Part shown: in pieces, positions 37,240 to 47,049 of the stretch | How positions within the stretch are numbered: position 1 is the first letter of the stretch | How the letters are laid out: the number at the start of each line of letters is the position of its first letter | Source of the DNA: Sinorhizobium chiapasense | GTDB lineage: Bacteria > Pseudomonadota > Alphaproteobacteria > Rhizobiales > Rhizobiaceae | DNA length: 64,000 bases | Assembly (NCBI RefSeq): GCF_036488675.1 | Contig: NZ_CP133148.1 | Span: 248,001 to 312,000 of the forward strand | Reading direction: 5' to 3' | Position numbers and translations under genes: made by a program | The notes under the pieces: generated by a model | Told to the model about the DNA's origin: nothing | Databases searched by the model: none | Seen by the model: the letters and a program-made list of their open reading frames with translations, nothing else

Positions 37240-38052
37240 ATGCACGAAAAAGAAAGACATAGGGTCATCCTGTCTGCGGTTCAGGAAAAACCGGTCGTGA
37301 CGGTGCCCGAACTCGTCGAACTGACCGATAGTTCGGAGGCGACGATCCGGCGCGATATCGCGGCGCTTCACGTGCAAAAACGCCTGCGCCGGGTGCGCGG
37401 TGGCGCCGAGGCGATCAATCCGCCACAATTCGTCGGTCTCGCCGGCCGGCCCTTCAGCGTCAACGAAGGCCTGCACGCCCGCGAGAAGCAGGCGATCGCC
37501 AAGGAAGCGGTGGCGCTTTGCGAGGACGGGGAACCGATCATCATCAACGGCGGCACCACGACCTTTCAGATGGTGCATTTTCTGGCAAACCGCCGGATGC
37601 AGGTCTTCACCAATTCCTTCCCGATCGCCGAACATCTGCTCAAGCATTCGAAGAACACGGTGATGCTTTCGGGAGGCACGATCTACCGCGAGCAGAACAT
37701 CATATTGAGCCCCTTCGACAACGACGTGACGCGCAACTTCTATGCGCGCCGCATGTTCATGGGGGCGCAGGGGCTCGGGCCCCTCGGACTGATGGAAGCG
37801 GATCCGCTTCTGATCCAGGCCGAACAGAAGCTGATCGATCAGGCCGACGAATTGGTCGTGCTGGTCGATTCCTCGAAATTTCACAGGCGCTCGAGCCTCA
37901 TCCTTTGCGGGCTCAAGCGCATCGCCACTGTGATCACGGATTCGGGCATCGAGGACAGGCATGCCGCAATGCTCGAAGGCGCCGGCGTCAACCTGGTCAT
38001 CGCCAAGGCGAAGCCTGTCGTTGACGCGGAAAGTGCTTCATCGTCCGCCTAA
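37240..38052 (+). CDS. rhaR: DeoR-family transcriptional regulator of rhamnose genes
   Basis: 270 residues from ATG 37240, preceded by GGAGGAGCG. The N-terminal DeoR helix-turn-helix VTVPELVELTDSSEATIRRDIAAL is followed by the sugar-phosphate isomerase-like effector domain with IIINGGTTTFQMVHFLANR, VMLSGGTIYREQN and VVLVDSSKFHRRSSL. In Rhizobium leguminosarum the orthologue represses the rha operons. It heads the plus-strand rhaRSTPQUK run. Confidence 0.93.
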   Translation: MHEKERHRVILSAVQEKPVVTVPELVELTDSSEATIRRDIAALHVQKRLRRVRGGAEAINPPQFVGLAGRPFSVNEGLHAREKQAIAKEAVALCEDGEPIIINGGTTTFQMVHFLANRRMQVFTNSFPIAEHLLKHSKNTVMLSGGTIYREQNIILSPFDNDVTRNFYARRMFMGAQGLGPLGLMEADPLLIQAEQKLIDQADELVVLVDSSKFHRRSSLILCGLKRIATVITDSGIEDRHAAMLEGAGVNLVIAKAKPVVDAESASSSA

Positions 38053-38178
38053 CGCGGGCGAGGAGAGGGGAGTGAGGACGTTGCGGTAGTTCTGGGCATG
38101 CCCGGACAGGCCGCAGATTAGGGGGCCGGACCGATGCATTCATACCGAATGCGCGCGACCCAAAGGGAGGAGAAAGTC

Positions 38179-39168
38179 ATGAAGATTTTGAAATCATTGA
38201 TGGTTACGGCCGCCGTTGCGGTGGCGCTCATGGCCAATGCCGCGCATGCGGAAAACAAGAAGATCGCGCTTGTCGTCAAGGCGCTCGGCATCGGCTTCTT
38301 CGAGGCTGCCAACAAGGGCGCGCAGGAAGCCGCCAAGGAACTTGGCGACGTCGAGGTCATCTATACCGGCCCGACCTCGACGACAGCGGAAGGCCAGATC
38401 GAGGTGATCAATTCGCTGATCGCCCAGAAGGTGGATGCGATCGCCGTTTCCGCCAACGACACCGATGCACTGGTGCCGGCTCTGAAGAAGGCAATGGATC
38501 GCGGTATCAAGGTCATCTCGTGGGATTCGGGCGTCGCCAAGGACGGCCGACTGATGCACCTTAACCCGTCCTCGAGCCCGCTCATCGGCAACATGATCAT
38601 CAAGCTTGCCGCCGACAACCTGCCTGAAGGCGGCGACGTCGCGGTACTCTCCGCCTCGGCGACGGCGACCAACCAGAACACCTGGATCGCCGAAATGAAG
38701 AAGGTCCAGGGCAACTACAAGGGCATCAATGTCGTGACCACGGTCTATGGTGACGATCTCGCCGACAAGTCCTACCGCGAGACCCAAGGCCTCATTCAGT
38801 CCTATCCGAATCTGAAGGCGATCATCGCGCCGACCTCCGTCGGCATCGTTGCGGCCGCGCAGGCGGTCACTGACGCCGGCAAGATCGGCCAGATCAACGT
38901 CACCGGCCTCGGTCTGCCGTCCGAAATGGCGGGACACGTGAAGTCCGGCGCATCGAAGTCCTTCGCGATCTGGAACCCGATCGACCTCGGCTACTCGGCA
39001 ACGATGATCGCCTATGGCCTCGTCAATGGCGCTGAAGCCAAGCCCGGCGCGGAACTGAAGATGGGTCGCATGGGAACGGTCAAGCTCGACGACAACAATG
39101 AAGGCGCCATGGCCGATCCGTTCGTCTACGATGCCTCGAACGTCGAAGAGTTTGCGAAGATCTTCTGA
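38179..39168 (+). CDS. rhaS: Rhamnose ABC transporter, periplasmic binding protein
   Basis: 329 residues from ATG 38179 with GGGAGGAG upstream. The signal peptide is about 24 residues (cut after NAAHA). Periplasmic-binding type 1 fold: KKIALVVKALGIGFFEAANKG, VDAIAVSANDTDALVPALKKA, IKVISWDSGV and LKAIIAPTSVGIVAAA. It delivers L-rhamnose to the RhaTPQ importer. A repeat-rich gap of about 285 bases separates it from rhaT. Confidence 0.95.
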   Translation: MKILKSLMVTAAVAVALMANAAHAENKKIALVVKALGIGFFEAANKGAQEAAKELGDVEVIYTGPTSTTAEGQIEVINSLIAQKVDAIAVSANDTDALVPALKKAMDRGIKVISWDSGVAKDGRLMHLNPSSSPLIGNMIIKLAADNLPEGGDVAVLSASATATNQNTWIAEMKKVQGNYKGINVVTTVYGDDLADKSYRETQGLIQSYPNLKAIIAPTSVGIVAAAQAVTDAGKIGQINVTGLGLPSEMAGHVKSGASKSFAIWNPIDLGYSATMIAYGLVNGAEAKPGAELKMGRMGTVKLDDNNEGAMADPFVYDASNVEEFAKIF

Positions 39169-39186
39169 TCGCGCAGGCGAGGGGCA

Positions 39187-39350
39187 CTTGCCCCTCATCC
39201 GGCCTGCCGGCCACCTTCTCCCCGTAGGCGGGGAGAAGGAGACACGCGGCGAACGCACTCGTCCCTCTCCGCGGTAAAGGAGAAGGTACACGTAACGGCA
39301 CTCTCGTCCCCTCTCCCCGCGAGCGGGGAAAGGGTTAGGGTGAGGGGCAA
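39187..39350. repeat. Mosaic intergenic repeat between rhaS and rhaT
   Basis: Two related GC-rich hairpins, CTTCTCCCCGTAGGCGGGGAGAAG around 39216-39239 (24 bases, given by position and arms CTTCTCCCC/GGGGAGAAG) and CTCTCCCCGCGAGCGGGG near 39311, plus CCCTCATCCGGCCTGCCGG. These words are common in rhizobial intergenic mosaic elements. They may act as an mRNA processing point lowering rhaT expression relative to rhaS. Confidence 0.65.
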
Positions 39351-39454
39351 CCGATCGAGGCCTCACCGCGAAGACCGCTGAGCCCGACCGCCGCCCAATA
39401 GAAACGACTGACTTGGTGGACTGTCTCTTGTTGCAGGATAAGATCACATCGCGG

Positions 39455-40966
39455 ATGAAGCCCGCGGTCGCACTCGAGGGCATATCGAAGTCCTTTCCCG
39501 GTGTGCGCGCCCTTTCGGATGTCTCGCTCGCGCTCTATCCCGGTTCGGTGACGGCGCTTGTCGGGGAGAATGGCGCGGGCAAGTCGACCCTCGTCAAGAT
39601 CCTGACCGGCATCTATCAGCCGGCTGCCGGCGTCATCCGCGTGGCGGAGGAGGAAACGACGTTTCCAACCGCGCTCGCCGCCGCCCGTGCGGGCGTAACC
39701 GCGATCCATCAGGAAACGGTGCTTTTCGACGAACTCTCCGTTGCCGAAAACATCTTCCTCGGCCATGCGCCGCGCAATCGCTTCGGTTTCATCGACTGGA
39801 AGAAGCTCAATGGCGAAGCACGGGCCTTGCTGCACCGCGCCGGCGCCGACTTCGATCCGACGATCCGGCTGCGCGACCTTGGCATCGCCCGGAAACATCT
39901 GGTGGCAATCGCCCGCGCGCTGTCGGTCGATGCGCGCGTCGTCATCATGGACGAGCCGACGGCGGCGCTGTCGCACAAGGAAATCCATGAACTCTACGCC
40001 TTGATCGAACGGCTCAAGGCCGACGGCAAGGCGATCCTCTTCATCAGCCACAAGTTCGACGAGATCTTCCGGATCGCCGACCGCTACACGGTCTTCCGCG
40101 ACGGGACGATGGTCGGCGAGGGCCTGATCGCCGACGTGAGCCAGGATGATCTCGTCCGCATGATGGTCGGCCGTGCTGTTGGTTCCGTCTATCCGAAGAA
40201 GGAGGTCGCAATCGGCGAGCCGGTGCTGACCGTCTCCGGTTATCGCCACCCGACCGAATTCGAGGACATCAATTTTGAACTGAGGCGCGGCGAAATCCTC
40301 GGCTTCTACGGCCTCGTCGGTGCCGGACGCTCGGAATTCATGCAGTCGCTGATCGGCATCACCCGCCCGTCGGCCGGCGCGGTCAAGCTGGGCGGGCAGG
40401 TGCTGGTGATCCGAAGCCCGGCCGAGGCGATCCGCGCCGGTATCGTCTATGTGCCGGAAGAGCGCGGCCGGCAGGGGGCGATCATCGGCATGCCGATCTT
40501 TCAGAATGTCACCTTGCCCTCACTGTCGCACACATCGCGCTCCGGCTTCCTGAAGCTCGCCAACGAATTCGCCCTCGCACGTGAATACACTTCCCGGCTC
40601 GATCTCCGCGCCGCCTCGCTCGACCAGGACGTCGGCACGCTCTCCGGCGGCAATCAGCAGAAGGTCGTGATCGCAAAGTGGCTCGCAACCAGGCCGAAGG
40701 TCATCATCCTCGACGAGCCGACCAAGGGCATCGATATCGGCTCCAAGGCGGCCGTCCATGCGTTCATGAGCGAACTCGCGGCCGAAGGCCTGAGCGTCAT
40801 CATGGTATCTTCGGAAATTCCCGAGATCATGGGCATGTCGGATCGCGTGATCGTCATGCGTGAGGGGCGGATCGCCGGACGCTTCGAGCGAGCCGAACTA
40901 ACCGCCGAAAAGCTGGTGCGCGCGGCTGCCGGCATCGAAACGCAATCGAACGGTAGGGCCGCATGA
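39455..40966 (+). CDS. rhaT: Rhamnose ABC transporter, duplicated ATPase
   Basis: 503 residues from ATG 39455; the frame opens at TTG 39413 and the start is not certain. Two ABC domains as in sugar importers of the RbsA/AraG class: the first has VGENGAGKSTLVKILTG and DEPTAALS; the second has a degenerate P-loop YGLVGAGRSEFMQSLIG, signature LSGGNQQKVVIAKWL and DEPTKGIDIGSK. Energises rhamnose uptake with RhaP and RhaQ. The stop overlaps rhaP by 4 bases. Confidence 0.95.
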   Translation: MKPAVALEGISKSFPGVRALSDVSLALYPGSVTALVGENGAGKSTLVKILTGIYQPAAGVIRVAEEETTFPTALAAARAGVTAIHQETVLFDELSVAENIFLGHAPRNRFGFIDWKKLNGEARALLHRAGADFDPTIRLRDLGIARKHLVAIARALSVDARVVIMDEPTAALSHKEIHELYALIERLKADGKAILFISHKFDEIFRIADRYTVFRDGTMVGEGLIADVSQDDLVRMMVGRAVGSVYPKKEVAIGEPVLTVSGYRHPTEFEDINFELRRGEILGFYGLVGAGRSEFMQSLIGITRPSAGAVKLGGQVLVIRSPAEAIRAGIVYVPEERGRQGAIIGMPIFQNVTLPSLSHTSRSGFLKLANEFALAREYTSRLDLRAASLDQDVGTLSGGNQQKVVIAKWLATRPKVIILDEPTKGIDIGSKAAVHAFMSELAAEGLSVIMVSSEIPEIMGMSDRVIVMREGRIAGRFERAELTAEKLVRAAAGIETQSNGRAA

Positions 40967-41943
40967 TGGCGAAGCTCCTGAAAAATCGCGAAATCCTGCT
41001 CGTTGTCGCCATCGTCGCGCTCGTCGCCCTGATCGCACTGCGCTTTCCCGCTTTCGTAACTCCGGCAAGCTTTGCCCGCGTCTACAACGACACCTCTATT
41101 CTGATCATTCTGGCGCTCGGGCAGATGGCGGTGATCCTCACCCGCTGTATCGATCTGTCGATGGCTGCAAACCTTGCGCTCAGCGGCATGGTTGCAGCCA
41201 TGTTGAACACCGCCTTTCCGGGGCTGCCGATTCCCCTTGTCATTCTTGTCGCGATGGCGCTCGGCTGCCTGCTCGGCATGGTCAACGGAACGCTCGTCTG
41301 GAAACTCGACATACCCCCGATCGTCGTCACGCTCGGAACGCTGACGATCTATCGCGGCCTGATCTTCCTCCTGACGGACGGCAAATGGATCAACGCCCAC
41401 GAGATGAGCGACGCCTTCAAGGCGCTGCCGCGCCTGGGCCTTGCGGGCGTGCCGGTGCTCTCGTGGCTGTCGCTCTTGATGATCGCGCTGATGTTCCTGG
41501 TGATGGGCCGCACCCCGATCGGTCGTGCCTTCTATGCGGTCGGCGGCAATCCGCACGCGGCCGTCTATACGGGCATCGACGTCGGCCGCACGCGCTTCTT
41601 CGCCTACTGCCTCTCGGGCACGCTCGCTGGCCTCTCCGGCTATCTCTGGGTGTCGCGCTATGCGGTCGCCTATGTCGATATCGCCGCCGGCTTCGAGCTA
41701 GACATCATCGCGGCCTGCGTCATCGGCGGCATTTCGATTGCCGGCGGCATCGGCTCGGTGGCAGGCGCGGTGCTCGGCGCGCTTTTCCTTGGCGTGATCA
41801 AGAACGCACTGCCGGTCATCAACATCTCGCCCTTCGCGCAGATGGCGATTTCCGGAACGGTCATCGTCATCGCGGTCGCCGTCAACGCCCGTGCCGAGAG
41901 GCGCAAGGGCCGGGTCATTCTCAGAAAAGCGGAGGCGGTCTGA
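40963..41943 (+). CDS. rhaP: Rhamnose ABC transporter permease
   Basis: 326 residues, about 8-10 membrane helices, BPD_transp_2 family: ILALGQMAVILTRCIDLSMAAN, CLLGMVNGTLVWKLDIPPIVVTLGT, YAVGGNPHAAVYTGIDVGR and AACVIGGISIAGGIGSVAGAVLG. First of two permeases. Starts within the rhaT stop (ATGA; a second ATG follows at once) and its stop overlaps the rhaQ start by one base. Confidence 0.95.
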   Translation: MMAKLLKNREILLVVAIVALVALIALRFPAFVTPASFARVYNDTSILIILALGQMAVILTRCIDLSMAANLALSGMVAAMLNTAFPGLPIPLVILVAMALGCLLGMVNGTLVWKLDIPPIVVTLGTLTIYRGLIFLLTDGKWINAHEMSDAFKALPRLGLAGVPVLSWLSLLMIALMFLVMGRTPIGRAFYAVGGNPHAAVYTGIDVGRTRFFAYCLSGTLAGLSGYLWVSRYAVAYVDIAAGFELDIIAACVIGGISIAGGIGSVAGAVLGALFLGVIKNALPVINISPFAQMAISGTVIVIAVAVNARAERRKGRVILRKAEAV

Positions 41944-42947
41944 TGACGGACGCTCACCTCTCTCCCCGCAACATTCCAGACCGGCTGCAGGGCCGCGGTG
42001 CACGCATCCTGAAAAGCTGGGAAAGCCTGCTGCTTGCCGTCGCCGTCGCGATCTTTCTCGGCAATTCGCTGGCCTCGCCCTATTTCCTCGATCCGTGGAA
42101 CCTCTCTGACGCCACGTTCAATTTCACCGAGAAGGCGATGATCGCCTTCGCCATGGCGCTCGTCATCATCTCCGGCGAGATCGATCTTTCGGTCGCATCG
42201 ATCATCGCGCTTGCCTCGACGGCAATGGGCTATGCCGTGCAATTGGGCGTGGACACACCGGCGCTCGTCGCGATCGGTCTCGGCGTCGGGCTCATCTGCG
42301 GCATGGTCAACGGGCTGCTGATCACCGGCCTCGGCCTGCCGTCGATCGTGGTGACGATCGGCACGATGAGCCTGTTTCGCGGGCTTTCCTTCATCGTCCT
42401 CGGCGACCAGGCCTTTACCGGCTATCCCGAAAGCTTCGCCTGGTTCGGGCAGGGCTATGTCTGGTGGGTCTTCTCATTCGAGTTCACCTTGTTCGTCGTG
42501 CTCGCAGTCGTCTACGGCGTGCTCTTGCACAAGACGAATTTCGGCCGCGCCGTCTATGCGATCGGCAACAACCAGACGGCAGCGCTCTTTTCGGGCGTGC
42601 GCGTCGCGCGGGTGAAGTTCATCCTTTTCCTGCTCACCGGGCTGATGGCGGGGCTGGCCTCGATCTGCCTCACCTCCCGCCTTGGCTCGACGCGCCCATC
42701 GATCGCACTCGGTTGGGAACTGGAAGTGGTAACGATGGTCGTCCTCGGCGGCGTCAACATCCTCGGCGGCTCGGGCACCATTCCCGGGGTCGTGCTGGCA
42801 GCACTGATCATGGGCATGGTCACGTTCGGCTTCGGCCTGCTCAATGTACCGGGTATCGTCATGTCGATCTTCATCGGCCTGCTGCTGATATCGGTCATCG
42901 CCCTGCCGATTCTTTGGCAGCGCGCCCGCCGTCGTCTCGCACATTGA
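41943..42947 (+). CDS. rhaQ: Rhamnose ABC transporter permease
   Basis: 334 residues from ATG 41943, overlapping the rhaP stop by one base (TGATG); the frame is open further upstream inside rhaP and that part is ignored. Multi-helix BPD_transp_2 permease: [65 protein letters not shown] and [19 protein letters not shown]. Partner of RhaP. Confidence 0.95.
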   Translation: MTDAHLSPRNIPDRLQGRGARILKSWESLLLAVAVAIFLGNSLASPYFLDPWNLSDATFNFTEKAMIAFAMALVIISGEIDLSVASIIALASTAMGYAVQLGVDTPALVAIGLGVGLICGMVNGLLITGLGLPSIVVTIGTMSLFRGLSFIVLGDQAFTGYPESFAWFGQGYVWWVFSFEFTLFVVLAVVYGVLLHKTNFGRAVYAIGNNQTAALFSGVRVARVKFILFLLTGLMAGLASICLTSRLGSTRPSIALGWELEVVTMVVLGGVNILGGSGTIPGVVLAALIMGMVTFGFGLLNVPGIVMSIFIGLLLISVIALPILWQRARRRLAH

Positions 42948-42955
42948 GGTTATCC

Positions 42956-43270
42956 ATGGAAAAATACGCCTTCCGCATGCGTCTCAACCCGGGAATGGCC
43001 GACGAATACAAGGCACGCCATGATGCGATCTGGCCTGAGCTGGTTGTTCTGCTCAAGGAAGCGGGAGTTTCCGACTATTCGATCCATCTCGATGAAGAGA
43101 CCAACCTGCTTTTCGGCGTGCTCTGGCGGACCGACACGCACGGGATGGCGGAGCTTCCTTCGCACCCTGTCATGCAAAAGTGGTGGGCCTACATGGCCGA
43201 TATTATGGAGACGCATGCGGACAACGAGCCCGTTGCCGTGCCGCTGAAGACCGTTTTCCATCTGAGCTGA
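42956..43270 (+). CDS. rhaU: L-rhamnose mutarotase
   Basis: 104 residues, the normal size. [28 protein letters not shown] and the [17 protein letters not shown] end are the RhaU/RhaM signature; His and Tyr residues there form the active site. Interconverts rhamnose anomers, speeding entry into the pathway. Eight bases after rhaQ, 2 bases before rhaK. Confidence 0.96.
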   Translation: MEKYAFRMRLNPGMADEYKARHDAIWPELVVLLKEAGVSDYSIHLDEETNLLFGVLWRTDTHGMAELPSHPVMQKWWAYMADIMETHADNEPVAVPLKTVFHLS

Positions 43271-43272
43271 CG

Positions 43273-44661
43273 ATGAAGACGGTGGCGGTCATCGACATAG
43301 GCAAGACGAACGCCAAGGTCGCGCTGGTCGATCTCGATCGGTTCGAGGAAATCGCCGTGCGCAAGACGGGCAACGGCGTGGTCAATAGCGGCCTTTACCC
43401 GCACTTCGATATCGAGCGCCTTTGGCGCTTCATTCTCGACAGCCTCGCAGCACTTCATCGCGAGCGCAGGGTGGACGCCATATCGGTTACCACCCACGGG
43501 GCGACCGCCGTCCTGCTCGACGACGCCGGCGATCTTGCGCTTCCGGTGCTCGATTACGAGTTCGCCGGACCCGACGCGCTCGCCGACGACTACGACCGGG
43601 TTCGCGCGCCGTTTTCTGAGACCGGTTCGGCGCGCCTGCCGATGGGCCTGAATGTCGGCGCACAGCTCTTCTGGCAGGAGCGCATGTTTCCGGAGCACTT
43701 CGCGAAGGTCACGACGATCCTGACCTATGCGCAGTATTGGTCCTACCGGCTGACCGGCATAAGGGCGAACGAGTTGACATCGCTCGGCTGCCACACCGAC
43801 CTCTGGAACCCAAAAGCCACGGCGTTTTCCTCGATGGTCGAGGCACTCGGCTGGCGCAACCTCTTCGCGCCGGTGCGCAAGGCAAGCGACGTGCTTGGCG
43901 GGTTGCTCCGAGAGCTCGCGGATGAAATGGGCATGCCGCAAGACCTGCCGGTCTATTGCGGGATCCACGACTCCAACGCCTCGCTGCTGCCGCATCTGCT
44001 GACGCGCAGTGCCCCGTTTTCGGTCGTTTCGACCGGCACCTGGGTCGTCATCCTGTCGGTCGGCAGCGACAGGGTGGATCTCGACGAGAAACGTGACACG
44101 CTGATCAACGTCAACGCGCTCGGCGATCCGGTGCCCTCGGCCCGTTTCATGGGTGGCCGCGCTTTCTCGACGCTTATGGGCGAAAACCCGCCCGCCGGTT
44201 CGCTGGAGGCGGAAAGCAAGGTTCTGTCTGCGCGCCACATGCTGCTGCCGTCGGTGCCGGTCGGCTCCGGCCCTTTCCCTTCGACCGGCGCGCGTTGGAC
44301 CACTGACGAAAGAGCGCTTGCTTCGGCCGAGCGGCTTGCCGCCGTTTCCTTTCACCTTGCACTGATGACGGCGACATGCCTTGATCTCATCGGAGCAAGG
44401 GGAGAGATCGTCGTCGAAGGGCCGTTCGCCACCAATGCCGCCTATTTGCGGATGCTTGCCGCGGCCACGAGCCGACAGGTCCTTGCCGACAGCCGCAGTG
44501 CCACCGGAACCAGCCTTGGGGCGGCCTGTCTGGTGACCGGCGTTCGCGTCCACACGGGGGCGGAACGTTTCATGGCCACCGTCTCCGACGACTATGCGAG
44601 ATACGCCGAGGAATGGCGTGCGCTCACTGCGGCGCACGTTAAGCGCGTAGTCGACGCCTAA
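43273..44661 (+). CDS. rhaK: Rhamnose (rhamnulose) kinase, FGGY family
   Basis: 462 residues from ATG 43273; the longer frame from 43180 lies in rhaU. The N-terminus VAVIDIGKTNAKVALVD is the phosphate-binding motif, and SVTTHGATAVLLDDAG and YCGIHDSNASLLPHL contain the catalytic aspartates. FGGY carbohydrate kinase, similar to RhaK of Rhizobium leguminosarum, where it is also required for rhamnose uptake. Last gene of the operon. Confidence 0.94.
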   Translation: MKTVAVIDIGKTNAKVALVDLDRFEEIAVRKTGNGVVNSGLYPHFDIERLWRFILDSLAALHRERRVDAISVTTHGATAVLLDDAGDLALPVLDYEFAGPDALADDYDRVRAPFSETGSARLPMGLNVGAQLFWQERMFPEHFAKVTTILTYAQYWSYRLTGIRANELTSLGCHTDLWNPKATAFSSMVEALGWRNLFAPVRKASDVLGGLLRELADEMGMPQDLPVYCGIHDSNASLLPHLLTRSAPFSVVSTGTWVVILSVGSDRVDLDEKRDTLINVNALGDPVPSARFMGGRAFSTLMGENPPAGSLEAESKVLSARHMLLPSVPVGSGPFPSTGARWTTDERALASAERLAAVSFHLALMTATCLDLIGARGEIVVEGPFATNAAYLRMLAAATSRQVLADSRSATGTSLGAACLVTGVRVHTGAERFMATVSDDYARYAEEWRALTAAHVKRVVDA

Positions 44662-44721
44662 AGTCTACCCGATGTAATGTGATGTACACGCGAAGTAGAG
44701 CGGTCGCGTTGCGCAAATCGA

Positions 44722-44835
44722 TCAGAAAACCGCGCTCCGGTTTAGCGACCGGTTATGTTCAAGATTGATGACGATCGAAATTGCCGTCATTGTCAGGAAT
44801 GCAGTGATGGCGGCGCCTATGCCAAGAACAATCAT
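44722..44835 (-). CDS. Possible 37-residue membrane protein
   Basis: Short frame from ATG 44835, with GGGAAAT about 8 bases upstream. Begins MIVLGIGAAITAFLTMTAIS and continues SIVINLEH before a polar tail, so one membrane helix. Plausible but unproved; an overlapping plus-strand frame also exists. Confidence 0.35.
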   Translation of the reverse strand: MIVLGIGAAITAFLTMTAISIVINLEHNRSLNRSAVF

Positions 44836-45319
44836 TGTTCATTTCCCGTCGGCGCACCGTCATGATGTCGCCAGCCTGTGTGAAGGTTACTGCAGGCGGT
44901 CTGCGCCTTATCACCTTTGCTTTCGATACGCGACGCCAAGTAGAAGCACAATTCTAAACTCTTGTGATTGAAAACCTGTTGTTGTCCGGTCGAATAACGC
45001 CGTTTCGTTGCAATGCAAAAACGGGCGCCCGAAGTCATAGGTGAATTTTAGCGATTCCAGTTGCGGGCCAGGAACCGTTAACTTTCAAGCAACGAATTAA
45101 CCATAAACATGGTCGCACACGTCGGAATAGGAAAGTCTCAGCTACTCCTCAAGGCATGACGCCGCACCGCCGTACCGGTTCCGGTCCGGTATCTATTGTT
45201 CACCGAAATACTTGCGGGATGGGACGATGGCAAACGCTGCGGCGCGCTGATCGCATCGATCGGGCGTGACCACTGCTGGCCGTTTGGCCGGCCCTCCCCA
45301 GGCGAGTTTCGATTGCGCA

Positions 45320-45358
45320 CTACAGCGCCGCGCGTCAGACGCGCAAAGGTCGCGGTAG
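45320..45358 (+). repeat. Short palindromic repeat upstream of icpA
   Basis: CTACAGCG...CGCGGTAG enclosing GCGCGTCAGACGCGC. It is one hairpin of the repeat family at 22242-22285. It lies inside the 5' extension of the icpA frame, which argues that the extension is not coding. Confidence 0.6.
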
Positions 45359-45372
45359 CCCCGGGGATTGGT

Positions 45373-47007
45373 GTGAAGCAGGACGCGTCGTCAGAACAGG
45401 CAAGAAGGGGCCAAGCGGGAAGCTTGCTTGAGCGTCTGCGTTTTGCCGGGCTCGACGAAGACGGCTGCGCGCTCCTGCGCCACCATCGCCAGGCCCTTTC
45501 GCCGCGCATCAACCTTGCGCTTCGGGATCTCTTCCAAAGGTTTCAGACCTACCCGGAGGCCGCCCGCCACTTCGACAGTGACCGCCAGCTCGATCGTCTG
45601 CACGATCTGCAGTCGTCGCATTGGAACGTGCTGACCGATGCCCGTTTCGACGGGCTTTATGCGGAGCGCGTGAAAGTGCTTGCCGATACGGAGGGCCGCA
45701 TGGGGCTCGACCCCCGCTGGCAAGTCGCAAGTCATGCGGTGGTGCTGGAACATTTGCTCACCGGTCTCATCGAGGACGCGTGGCCCAACCCACTGCTTTC
45801 CTTCGGCAAGGCGCGCAAGAAGGAACTCTGCAACCTCGTTGCCGCGCTCGTGCGCACCACCTTCGTCGACACGGAGATTGCGGTGTCGCTGCGGTTCAAT
45901 GCGCTCAGGCAGCAGCATCAGCGGCAACTCGCCGAGCAGCGCAGGGACGACGAGACCGAAGTCAGCGACCTTTTCGCAAACTTTCTGCAGGCTCTCGGTG
46001 ACGGCGATCTTGCTGCCCGGCTGCCCGAGGACGCTTCAGACGCGTATCAACCGATCGTCGCACGCCTCAATGCTTCCCTGGATCAGATTCAGGCGGCGCT
46101 GCAATCCGCGGACGAGCGCAGCACAGCGGCAGAAGCGATGGTCTCGCAGCTGCAGGCCCGCGCGGCGGAATTTTCCGGCAAGGCCGGAAGCGAAGCGGAG
46201 GCGCTTTCGCGTCAGGCGGCAGCGCTCGGCGGCATGACCGGACGCATCCAAGCGGGATCGGCGCGCATCGGCGAAACCGAGGCGAAAGCGAACGAGACGC
46301 GCATTGCCGTCGAGCGGAGCGGTGAGATTGCCGGCCAGGCGATTTCGGCGATGGCCGACATCGAGGCGTCTGCCGAAAAGATCGGTCAGATCATCGGTGT
46401 GATCGACGAGATTGCCTTCCAGACCAATCTTCTGGCTCTCAACGCCGGCATCGAGGCGGCGCGCGCCGGCGAGAGCGGCCGCGGCTTCGCGGTGGTCGCA
46501 CAAGAGGTCCGCGCACTTGCCCAGCGCTCCGGCGAGGCGGCGCGGGAGATCAAGCAGCTTGTTACCGGAACCAAGGCCCAGGTCGAGGCCGGCGTCGAAA
46601 TGGTCGGCCGAACCCAGGATGCGATCAGCAGCATCGTCGAGCAGGTGATTTCCATCAACGCGGCCGTTTCGGGCATCGCCCGCGATGCCGAAGGCCAGGT
46701 GAGCGACCTTCGTACCGCCACCTCTGAAATCGGCGGCATCTCGCAAGCGATGCAGCAAAGTGCGGCATTGGCGGAAAACGCGGCGAGATCGTCGGACGAC
46801 CTTCATGGGGTCATTGAGGAACTCGGCCGGACGATCCGCAGGTTCCGTCACGAACGGCATCAGGCGGGACGTGCCGCGGCGACCCGCAACCCGGCGCTCT
46901 CGCGCGCAGCGCAGCGCGCGCCGGCACAGGCGAGCGACGACGACGCGATCGCTCTGTTCGACGATGGTGCTGTCACGGGACGAAACGTTGCGGGACGGCA
47001 CCACTAG
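45373..47007 (+). CDS. icpA: Soluble globin-fold chemoreceptor IcpA
   Basis: 544 residues from GTG 45373 (GGGGATT upstream); the frame opens at TTG 45196 but that part contains an intergenic repeat. Residues ~17-170 form a protoglobin domain ([38 protein letters not shown]). Where globin-coupled sensors have the proximal haem His before x-R-I-G-L, this one has Glu (codon 45691). The rest is a cytoplasmic methyl-accepting domain with hairpin tip [20 protein letters not shown]. No membrane helices. First gene of the che operon, as in S. meliloti. Confidence 0.92.
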   Translation: MKQDASSEQARRGQAGSLLERLRFAGLDEDGCALLRHHRQALSPRINLALRDLFQRFQTYPEAARHFDSDRQLDRLHDLQSSHWNVLTDARFDGLYAERVKVLADTEGRMGLDPRWQVASHAVVLEHLLTGLIEDAWPNPLLSFGKARKKELCNLVAALVRTTFVDTEIAVSLRFNALRQQHQRQLAEQRRDDETEVSDLFANFLQALGDGDLAARLPEDASDAYQPIVARLNASLDQIQAALQSADERSTAAEAMVSQLQARAAEFSGKAGSEAEALSRQAAALGGMTGRIQAGSARIGETEAKANETRIAVERSGEIAGQAISAMADIEASAEKIGQIIGVIDEIAFQTNLLALNAGIEAARAGESGRGFAVVAQEVRALAQRSGEAAREIKQLVTGTKAQVEAGVEMVGRTQDAISSIVEQVISINAAVSGIARDAEGQVSDLRTATSEIGGISQAMQQSAALAENAARSSDDLHGVIEELGRTIRRFRHERHQAGRAAATRNPALSRAAQRAPAQASDDDAIALFDDGAVTGRNVAGRHH

Positions 47008-47049
47008 TCTTGGGCAAGACATTCAAAGCAGGCAGGCGAGGAAACCGAA

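Larger units (their letters stand above)
44662..45372. other. Long intergenic region before the chemotaxis operon
   Basis: About 710 bases. It holds a possible 37-residue minus-strand gene (44722-44835), an AT-rich stretch (about 44940-45120) likely to contain the che-operon promoter, and a short palindromic repeat (45320-45358). Nothing else supported. Confidence 0.5.

Noticed and set aside
43189..44637. Minus-strand frame of 482 codons opposite rhaK
   Set aside because: Shadow of a kinase with clear family motifs and operon context.
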